From Pseudomonadota bacterium (GTDB lineage: Bacteria > Pseudomonadota > Alphaproteobacteria > UBA8366 > JADFVY01): 5,268 nt of DNA. The translations under genes were made by a program, and so were the position numbers. The stretch lies in NCBI GenBank assembly GCA_030671915.1, contig DAOVHN010000215.1, forward strand, positions 1 through 5,268. The letters are read 5' to 3'. The notes beneath the pieces were generated by a model. The model was not told where the DNA came from and did not search any database. It saw only the letters and a list, made by a program, of their open reading frames with translations. This document shows, piece after piece, positions 1 to 5,268 of the stretch. The first letter of the stretch is position 1. The number at the start of each line of letters is the position of its first letter.

Positions 1-2286
1 AACAATATCCTCAATGCCGGCTTCATCGTGGTGGCCTCGGCCGCCTCGGCCGCCATGCTCTGGTACAGCTTCACGGTAACGCAAGTCTTCCTGGCGCTCG
101 CCATCGGCAATACGCTGGCCGCGATCTATGTGGTCGGGCTGCTGCCCGACGAGGTAGTGAAGGGGATCGGCCGCACGCTGTTCCGCTGGCTATACGGCAT
201 GACGGTGGAAGGCGAGGAGAATCTGAAGAAATGCGGTGACCGGGTGGTGATCGTCGCCAACCATACCTCCTTCCTGGACGGCGCGCTTTTGAGCTGCTTC
301 CTGCCACGGCGCGCCACATTCGCCATCAACTCCCATATCGCGAAGCGCTGGTGGGTGAAGCCGGCCTTCCTGCTGTTCGACCTGCTGCCGCTGGACCCGA
401 CCAATCCGATGGCGGCCAAGACCATGGTGGACGTGGTGAAGCAGGGCCGCCCAGTGGTGATCTTCCCGGAAGGCCGTATCACCGTCACCGGCGCGCTGAT
501 GAAAATCTACGAGGGCCCCGGCACGATTGCCGACCTGGCCGGCGCCACGATCCTGCCGGTGCGCATCGCCGGGGCGCAATACACGCCCTTCTCGCGGCTC
601 AAGGGCAAGCTTCGCCTGCGCTGGTTCCCGAAAATCTCCATGACCATCCAGGAGCCGCGCCGCATCGCGGTGGACGACACACTGAAGGGCCGCCGGCGGC
701 GCGAGGCCGTGGCCCAGTGGCTCTATGACGTGATGACCGAGACCGTCTTCCAGACCGGCTATCGCCCGCAAACCCTGTTCGCGGCGCTGCTGGAAGCGCG
801 CGCCGTCAATGGCGGCGCCACGCCGATCCTGGAGGACGTGCAGCGTAAGCCGCTCAGCTACGACCGGCTGATAACCGGCAGCCTGGTGCTGGGACGCAAG
901 CTGGCCGGGCTCGGCACGCCAGCCGACCGGCTGGGGCTGATGCTGCCCAATACATCAGCCGCCATCGTCGCCTTCTTCGGGCTGCAAGCTTTTGGCCGGG
1001 CGCCGGCGATGCTGAATTTCTCCACCGGGCCGGGGCCGATGCTGGCGGCCTGCCGGGTGGCCGAGGTGCGGCGGGTGCTGACCTCGCGCCGCTTCGTCGA
1101 AATGGGCGGGCTGGAGGAGATGATCGCCGCCCTGAGCCGCGAGGTCGACGTTGTTTACCTGGAGGATGTGGCAGCCGAGATCGACTGGCTGGACAAGTTG
1201 CGCGGCCTTGTCTCGCGGCGTTTCGCGGGGCGGATTCACGACCGCGCGGCCGGCTTCCGCGGCGCCGACGAGGCCGCCGTGGTGCTGTTTACCTCCGGCT
1301 CGGAGGGCAGCCCGAAGGGCGTGGTGCTAAGCCACGCCAACCTGGAGGCCAACCGCCATCAACTTTCCGCCTGCATCGATTTCAACCCCTCCGACCGGGT
1401 GTTCAACGCCCTGCCGGTTTTCCATTCCTTCGGGCTGACCGGCGGCACGCTGCTCCCCCTCCTGTCGGGGGTACGCACCTTCATGTATCCCTCGCCACTG
1501 CATTACCGCATCGTGCCGGAGATGGTTTACGACACCAACGCCACCATCATGTTCGGTACCGATACCTTCCTCACCGGCTATGCGCGCTCGGCGCACCCTT
1601 ACGATTTCTATAGCCTGCGTTATGTTTTCGCCGGGGCCGAGAAGGTCAAGGACGAGACCCGGCGCGTCTGGGCCGAACGGTTCGGCGTGCGCATCTTCGA
1701 GGGCTACGGCGCCACCGAAACCTCGCCGGCGCTGTCCACCAACACACCGATGCATTACCGCGCCGGCACGGTGGGCCGCCTGCTGCCGGGGATCGAGCAT
1801 CGCCTCGTCCCCGTGCCGGGCATCGACGAGGGCGGCCGGCTGGAGGTCAAGGGCCCTAACGTCATGCTGGGCTATTTCAAGGCCGACAATCCGGGCCTGC
1901 TGCAACCGCCGGAAGGCGGCTGGTACGACACCGGCGATATCGTGTCGATCGATGCAGAGGGCTTCATAACCATCCAGGGCCGCGCCAAGCGCTTCGCCAA
2001 AATCGCCGGCGAGATGGTCTCGCTGACCGCCGTGGAAGGTTACGCCACCGCCGCCTGGCCCGAAAACGCCCACGCGGTGGTCGCCATCCCCGACGAACGC
2101 AAGGGCGAACAGCTAATCCTGGTAACCGACCGCCAGGACGCGACGCGCGAGGTGCTATTGGCGCAAATCCGGACCAGCGGCGGCCCGGAACTCGCCTGCC
2201 CGCGCGACATCGTCGTGGTGGAGGAAGTGCCGCTGCTGGGTTCGGGAAAGACCGACTACCCGGCGGTGCAGAAACTGGTAGGGTAG
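1..2286 (+). CDS. aas: LplT-PlsC-acyl-ACP synthetase fusion (Aas-type), 5' partial
   Basis: Lysophospholipid salvage enzyme: the Aas family activates a fatty acid with ATP, loads it on ACP and reacylates 2-acyl-lysophospholipid at the inner membrane; the fused LplT part flips the lysolipid. The frame is open from base 1, so the gene starts upstream; 761 residues remain, against roughly 1,100 usual for the fusion (from memory). Window residues about 3-48 form two hydrophobic segments, the end of the MFS transporter. The acyltransferase domain follows, with the HX4D motif NHTSFLD (His at 262-264, Asp at 277-279), FPEGR at 463-477 and ILPVRIAGA near 550-576. The adenylate-forming domain shows the P-loop FTSGSEGSPKG (1288-1320), GYGATE (1702-1719), YDTGD (1924-1938), GRAKRFAKIAGE (1978-2013) and the catalytic lysine of GSGKTD (Lys at 2248-2250). 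All key residues are present, so it looks active. An independent start at GTG 28 or ATG 55 is unlikely, since it would cut a membrane segment. It converges on the paralogue array. Confidence 0.93.
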   Translation, partial: NNILNAGFIVVASAASAAMLWYSFTVTQVFLALAIGNTLAAIYVVGLLPDEVVKGIGRTLFRWLYGMTVEGEENLKKCGDRVVIVANHTSFLDGALLSCFLPRRATFAINSHIAKRWWVKPAFLLFDLLPLDPTNPMAAKTMVDVVKQGRPVVIFPEGRITVTGALMKIYEGPGTIADLAGATILPVRIAGAQYTPFSRLKGKLRLRWFPKISMTIQEPRRIAVDDTLKGRRRREAVAQWLYDVMTETVFQTGYRPQTLFAALLEARAVNGGATPILEDVQRKPLSYDRLITGSLVLGRKLAGLGTPADRLGLMLPNTSAAIVAFFGLQAFGRAPAMLNFSTGPGPMLAACRVAEVRRVLTSRRFVEMGGLEEMIAALSREVDVVYLEDVAAEIDWLDKLRGLVSRRFAGRIHDRAAGFRGADEAAVVLFTSGSEGSPKGVVLSHANLEANRHQLSACIDFNPSDRVFNALPVFHSFGLTGGTLLPLLSGVRTFMYPSPLHYRIVPEMVYDTNATIMFGTDTFLTGYARSAHPYDFYSLRYVFAGAEKVKDETRRVWAERFGVRIFEGYGATETSPALSTNTPMHYRAGTVGRLLPGIEHRLVPVPGIDEGGRLEVKGPNVMLGYFKADNPGLLQPPEGGWYDTGDIVSIDAEGFITIQGRAKRFAKIAGEMVSLTAVEGYATAAWPENAHAVVAIPDERKGEQLILVTDRQDATREVLLAQIRTSGGPELACPRDIVVVEEVPLLGSGKTDYPAVQKLVG

Positions 2287-2299
2287 CGGCGGTGAGGCC

Positions 2300-2325
2300 G
2301 CGCGGCGCCGAGGAACGGGCCGCGC
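2300..2325. terminator. GC-rich hairpin between convergent genes, possible terminator
   Basis: A perfect 7-bp inverted repeat, GCGCGGC at 2300-2306 and GCCGCGC at 2319-2325, with a 12-base loop. It begins 13 bases after the stop of the fusion gene and directly abuts the stop codon of paralogue A on the other strand, so it could serve both transcripts. No T-run follows on either strand, so it is not a canonical intrinsic terminator; the overall GC content also makes such pairings fairly easy by chance. Confidence 0.3.
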
Positions 2326-3222
2326 TCAGATACGCCTGACCGGGCGGGTTCGTGCGCCGAATCCGCCACCGTTCCCACCGGTCTCAGCGACCGATCCGAC
2401 CGCTTGCGACGCCGGCTGATGGCGCGAAGCGATCCCCAGTATGTCCAGATCGCGCCAGAATTCCTGGTAAGTGTCTTTCCTGTCGTCGGTCTGGACGAAA
2501 TGGTCGCGATACAGCAAGGCCCAGTCGGGACAGCGGGCTATGGCCTCGGTGGCGGCGGCGCAGGCGTCCGGGGTGCGGTTTTGCGCGCGCAACGCCAGCG
2601 CCAGCCCCAGATAACCGCCCAGATTGGATTTGACCTGCAGGCCGGTGATGTCGCCGGCGGCCGGGTCATAGTCAGCGCTGCCCGCGGCATCGGATACTTC
2701 GCCCGGAAACAGATCGATAGCCTTGCGAAACAGTTTTTCGGCCTTCTTCGCGTCGGTCTGGGATTGCCCGCGCGCCACCAGATGCGCCGCGAACAGGCGG
2801 GCGGGGAAACCCGAATGTAGCGGCTGCCCTATATCGACGACGCGCATCATTCCTTTGTGGTCGCCATCGGTACGCGACGATATGCGGAACGTCACTGCCT
2901 GGGAAAAGCTTTGCAGGGAGCCCGAAAAACGGCCGCCGAAATCCCGGTCCGGCGCTATCTCGCCATGGCCGCGCAGCGTGCGGATAATCCCGATCAGCAG
3001 CCGTAGCGCTTCCTTGCGCAAGTCTTTCGGCACGCCGGTGAACTCAAGATCGAAACCGATCCGGCGCCTCATCCCATGGCAATGAACCCACCATCCGCCG
3101 GAGCGCTCCGCCACCGTATGGTAGTCGGCCCAGCCGAGCGGGTTCGAACGTTTGAAGAAGCTGCAGTAGAGTCGTTTGACCGGACCAGCCAGCCTGACCT
3201 TTCCGTTGATCGGATGTTGCAT
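2326..3222 (-). CDS. Uncharacterised tandem paralogue A (H-x-HG / TPR-like protein)
   Basis: Predicted 298-residue soluble protein of unknown function; no signal peptide or membrane segment is visible. It aligns without gaps with copies B and C over residues 1-68, sharing M-x-HP (1-4), GWADYH (30-35), WVHCHG (45-50) and DLEFTGVPKD (58-67). Residues about 127-152 carry RVVD and SGFPARLFAAH. Residues about 158-175 and 195-235 are Ala/Leu-rich amphipathic helices that look TPR-like (NLGGYLGLALALRAQ, then EAIARCPDW). The block EFWRDLDI follows, then a tail with GGGFGARTRPVRR. ATG 3222 is chosen because it matches the sister starts; the upstream GGGAAA (3228-3233), five bases away, is only a modest ribosome site. 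It is the last gene of the array, 71 bases after the restored stop of B, with no clear promoter of its own, so co-transcription with B is plausible. It lacks the MCRRAL motif shared by B and C and seems the most diverged copy. Confidence 0.88.
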   Translation of the reverse strand: MQHPINGKVRLAGPVKRLYCSFFKRSNPLGWADYHTVAERSGGWWVHCHGMRRRIGFDLEFTGVPKDLRKEALRLLIGIIRTLRGHGEIAPDRDFGGRFSGSLQSFSQAVTFRISSRTDGDHKGMMRVVDIGQPLHSGFPARLFAAHLVARGQSQTDAKKAEKLFRKAIDLFPGEVSDAAGSADYDPAAGDITGLQVKSNLGGYLGLALALRAQNRTPDACAAATEAIARCPDWALLYRDHFVQTDDRKDTYQEFWRDLDILGIASRHQPASQAVGSVAETGGNGGGFGARTRPVRRI

Positions 3223-3293
3223 GCAGCTTTCCCGGTTTCAAACCTTGATAAGCGATCGGAACAGGCACGGGTTCATTCCCCGCGCGCAGTCTG

Positions 3294-4215
3294 TTAATCG
3301 CCGTTACTACCCGCCTCCACGCGTGAGCCGAACCCTTGCGGGCGGCAACCGAAGCCGGCGGCGGGGGCGCCACTGCCAAGGCCTGCCGGGCGAGCGGGCG
3401 GGTTGCCCATGGCCGGCCGGAGGCGCGCGCAGATCGCATCGATATCGGCATCGGCCCAGAACCGGGTATGGAAGTCGTTGCCGCCGTCCGCGGCCTCGGG
3501 CCGGTACTGGTGTGCCCAGCCCGGGCAGAAGGCGATGCTGTTCGAGCACCTGAAGGCACTCCTCGCGCTTGTCGCGGTCCAGCAACGCCTCGGCGAGGCC
3601 GATCCTGGCGGCCAGGTTCGAGGTCTGTTGCAATTCGGTCATGTCCCAACCCCCGCCGGAGTCATCGACCCGCAGGTCCGCCGACGCGGGCTCGCCGGGG
3701 AAAATCTCCAGCGCACGGCGACACATCGCTTCGCGCTTTTTCGCGCCGGAAACCTCTTCCGCCCGCGCCACGAGATGCGATGCGAAAAGCCGCGCCGGAA
3801 AGCCGGAGCCCATCGGTTCACCCCGGTCGACGACGCGCACCAGGCCGCGATGTTCGGCGTCGCCATGATTGGTGTCGCGTAACATGCCGACTTGCAGGAA
3901 GTCGGGCTCGTCCGCCGACAAGGCCCCGGCGAAATCTCCGTCGACCTCCAGATGCTGGCCCGTCTTGCCATGGCGCACCAGCGCCAGCATAAGATCGACC
4001 GCGGCACCGCGCAGATCGCCTGGCACGTCCGCGAATTCCATATCCAACAGACCGTAATTATCCAGCCCGTGGGCATGCACCCACAGCGTGCCCCCCGATT
4101 CCGGCACGATATGGTAGTCACCCCATCCTCGCGGATCCCCCGAATTGAACATCCGGGTGAAAAACCGCGATATCCCCCCCCGCAGTCTTGTTTTCGAGTT
4201 GACCGGGTGTTTCAT
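3294..4215 (-). pseudogene. Uncharacterised tandem paralogue B, frameshifted after residue 226
   Basis: Middle copy of the family. ATG 4215 is chosen over the upstream in-frame ATG 4260 because MKHPVNSKTRL matches the sister starts and GGAG (4222-4225) lies six bases ahead. The first 226 residues are normal: GWGDYH, WVHAHG, DMEFADVPGD, VRVVD, SGFPARLFASH, KKREAMCRRALEIFPGE and LQQTSNLAARIGLAEAL. After Gln 226 (3538-3540) the frame runs into an Arg/Pro/Gly-rich sequence and stops at 3307-3309, giving 302 residues unlike the sisters. Skipping base 3537 gives IAFCPGWAHQYRPEA, then FWADADIDAICARLRPA and the tail AAGFGCRPQGFGSR, ending at TAA 3294-3296. The sisters have an Ala at this point, so a 2-base loss from that codon explains the shift and the intact protein would have about 307 residues. 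The shift could also be a sequencing or assembly error. Function is unknown; the N-terminal half could still be made. Confidence 0.85.
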
Positions 4216-4221
4216 TCGGTT

Positions 4222-4225
4222 CTCC
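4222..4225 (-). promoter_or_regulatory. Ribosome binding site of paralogue B
   Basis: GGAG on the - strand, six bases before ATG 4215. It supports this start, rather than the in-frame ATG 45 bases upstream, and so fixes the N-terminus as M-x-HP like the sister copies. Confidence 0.7.
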
Positions 4226-4280
4226 AAAAAGACTTGCTCCGCCAAACCGGCGGGAGGCACGCGTCGATTATCAGGGGTTA

Positions 4281-4303
4281 TTCGTTAATATTTTCCGAAC
4301 GAA
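4281..4303. promoter_or_regulatory. Inverted repeat TTCGTT-N11-AACGAA, possible operator
   Basis: A perfect 6-bp inverted repeat with half-sites at 4281-4286 and 4298-4303, set in the most AT-rich stretch of the 123-base gap between the stop of C and the start of B. The half-site spacing of 17 bases centre to centre suits a dimeric DNA-binding protein. On the - strand the same stretch contains weak -10-like hexamers (TATTAA inside the repeat; GATAAT at about 4267-4272), but I find no good -35 at a proper distance. It may be a promoter with operator for B and A, or chance. Confidence 0.25.
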
Positions 4304-4338
4304 ACGTGCAAACGCACATATATCGCCGCCACTCCCTC

Positions 4339-5238
4339 TCAGGCACTTCGTCTGGCGCGTTGGGGTTTGCGTTTTTTCCTTCCGAAACCGGTTGCCTTCT
4401 GCTCCGGCGGCGAGCCGGCCATGCCGGCGGGCCGGCAGCGGGCACAGATTTCGGAGATGTCGGCGGCGTGCCAGAAATTGATAAAGGCGTCGTTACGGCG
4501 GTAATTGGCGACCAACCAGCCGCGAAAGGCCTGGGCCCAACCCGGGCAGCGCGCGATCGCCTCCTCCAGATAACCGATGGCCTCCGTCACGCGGCCCTGG
4601 GCGAACAGCGCCTCGACCAGCGAGAGATAGATCGAAAGGTTCGCCCGATATTGCAGATCGGTCAGATCTGCATCACGGGGGTCGATATCGGCCCCGGCGG
4701 TCATTTCCAGAAAATGGCCGGGAAAAATCACCAGCGCCCGCCGGCACATGACTTCCTTTTGTATCGGATCGCCGGCGAGTTCCGCCCAGGCCGCGATGTG
4801 CGAGGCGAACAGGCGCGCGGCGAAACCAGATTCCGCGGGCTGGTCCCAATCGACGATCCGCAGGGTGTTCCAGTGTTCCGAATCGCCGCGCGGCGCCGGG
4901 CGCAACGTCGCCAATTGCAGGAAATTCTGGCCGGGCGCGGAAAAAACGCCTTCAACATCGCCATCCGCGTGTGCCGCGCCGGCGTCCCTGCAGCTTTCGA
5001 TGATCGCGAACATCAGTTGATGGGCATGGCTGCACATATCATGCGGAACACCGGTGAATTCCAGGTCCGGCAACCGCCAGCGCCCGAGGCCATGTGTGTG
5101 GATCCAAAAATTGCCGTCGGGCTGTTCCACGCAGTGATAGTCGGCCCAGCCGTGGGGGTCATCAGGTCGAAATAACCGCCGATACAGGCGCGCAGCCGTG
5201 CCGGCGAGCCGGGTATCGGTTGTGATCGGATGTCGCAT
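4339..5238 (-). CDS. Uncharacterised tandem paralogue C (H-x-HG / TPR-like protein)
   Basis: Predicted 299-residue soluble protein of unknown function and the first intact copy of the array in this window. ATG 5238 is chosen over an in-frame ATG at 5268 because MRHPITTDTRLAG matches the sisters and a strong AAGGAGG lies five bases upstream. Blocks in order: GWADYH (30-35), WIHTHG (45-50), DLEFTGVPHD (58-67), a variable stretch, then RIVD and SGFAARLFASH, KEVMCRRALVIFPG, and a TPR-like pair of helices (NLSIYLSLVEALFAQG, then YLEEAIARCPGWAQAFRGW). The block FWHAADISEICARCRPA and a strongly basic tail (ATGFGRKKRKPQRARR) end the protein. The tail could bind nucleic acid or another acidic partner, which is inference. 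It is closer to B than to A, sharing MCRRAL, LQ...NL and CPGWA. Its strong ribosome site suggests it is well translated. More copies may lie upstream, outside the window. Confidence 0.9.
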   Translation of the reverse strand: MRHPITTDTRLAGTAARLYRRLFRPDDPHGWADYHCVEQPDGNFWIHTHGLGRWRLPDLEFTGVPHDMCSHAHQLMFAIIESCRDAGAAHADGDVEGVFSAPGQNFLQLATLRPAPRGDSEHWNTLRIVDWDQPAESGFAARLFASHIAAWAELAGDPIQKEVMCRRALVIFPGHFLEMTAGADIDPRDADLTDLQYRANLSIYLSLVEALFAQGRVTEAIGYLEEAIARCPGWAQAFRGWLVANYRRNDAFINFWHAADISEICARCRPAGMAGSPPEQKATGFGRKKRKPQRARRSA

Positions 5239-5243
5239 ACAAC

Positions 5244-5250
5244 CCTCCTT
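5244..5250 (-). promoter_or_regulatory. Ribosome binding site of paralogue C
   Basis: AAGGAGG on the - strand, five bases before ATG 5238. This near-perfect Shine-Dalgarno sequence is the strongest in the array and decides the start, excluding the ten extra residues from the in-frame ATG at 5268. Confidence 0.85.
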
Positions 5251-5268
5251 TCCCCGAATACGATACAT

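Larger units (their letters stand above)
2326..5238 (-). repeat. Tandem array of three diverged paralogous genes
   Basis: Three head-to-tail copies (C, B, A) of one protein family of 298-307 residues. They are far apart at DNA level but colinear at protein level, with ungapped alignment over the first 68 residues and 26 identical positions there (hand count). The region between about 69 and 125 is the least conserved. Gaps between copies are 123 bases (C to B) and 71 bases (B to A, using the restored stop of B). No transposase, terminal repeat or integrase is visible, so the array most likely grew by old tandem duplication followed by divergence. Confidence 0.9.

Noticed and set aside
1327..2073. 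- strand frame of 248 codons antisense to the synthetase domain
   Set aside because: It lies wholly opposite a clear adenylate-forming domain with intact motifs and has no features of its own.
3500..3560. Programmed frameshift to make full-length B
   Set aside because: No slippery heptamer, in-frame stop at the shift site or stimulatory structure is evident, and the sister copies need no shift. A 2-base deletion or sequence error is simpler.
3044..3649. - strand frame of 201 codons overlapping the end of B and the start of A
   Set aside because: It is the third frame of the B/A region; its translation is Arg/Pro/Ala-rich and matches neither the sister copies nor any motif. The frame that restores B is a different one.
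4239..4253. Hairpin CCGCC-N5-GGCGG upstream of the ribosome site of B as a riboswitch or attenuator
   Set aside because: A 5-bp stem in GC-rich DNA is expected by chance and no known riboswitch core is visible.
4304..4319. Small hairpin (ATGTGC / GCACGT with a 4-base loop, - strand) after the stop of C as a terminator
   Set aside because: The stem is only 6 bp with one G-U pair and no T-run follows, so it is too weak to call.
3892..5175. Long + strand open frame of 427 codons antisense to copies B and C
   Set aside because: It is the complement of two genes whose frames are supported by paralogue alignment and ribosome sites. High GC content readily yields such antisense frames, and its translation shows no domain and no ribosome site that I can see.
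1..5268. CRISPR array, tRNA, rRNA, insertion sequence or attachment site
   Set aside because: No regularly spaced short repeats, cloverleaf-like segments, transposase motifs or terminal inverted repeats were found by eye.

Overview
The window is GC-rich bacterial DNA. The first gene and the codon use suggest an alphaproteobacterium, perhaps of the Rhodospirillales type, because the three-part fusion of an LplT-like transporter, a PlsC-type acyltransferase and an acyl-ACP synthetase is common there. That placement is inference from family knowledge and no RNA marker is present to confirm it.

Layout: bases 1-2286 on the + strand hold the 3' two-thirds of an lplT-aas fusion gene, a lysophospholipid salvage enzyme of the inner membrane; its 5' end lies before the window. 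A gap of 39 bases with a GC-rich hairpin follows. The rest of the window, 2326-5268, is on the - strand and holds a tandem array of three diverged copies of one protein family of about 300 residues, read in the order C (4339-5238), B (3294-4215), A (2326-3222). The array converges on the lipid gene, so the two units are not co-transcribed.

The three paralogues are predicted soluble and cytosolic. They align without gaps over the first 68 residues, where 26 positions are identical in all three (hand count). Shared blocks are an N-terminal M-x-H-P start, a GW-x-DYH block, an H-x-HG block, a D-x-EF-x-x-VP-x-D block, a central VD...SGF-x-ARLFA-x-H block, a TPR-like helical region and a tail with GFG and basic residues. 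I do not recognise the family with confidence and assign no function.

The middle copy, B, is frameshifted after residue 226. The paralogue-like C-terminus, including the FW...DI block and the GFG tail, continues in a different frame to a stop at 3294-3296. The missing unit fits a 2-base deletion in an Ala codon that is present in both sister copies. Either B is a recent pseudogene with an altered C-terminus or the sequence has an error there.

The main point of interest is this uncharacterised tandem family with an invariant His/Glu-rich N-terminal signature, one decayed member, and a possible operator in the AT-rich gap between C and B.
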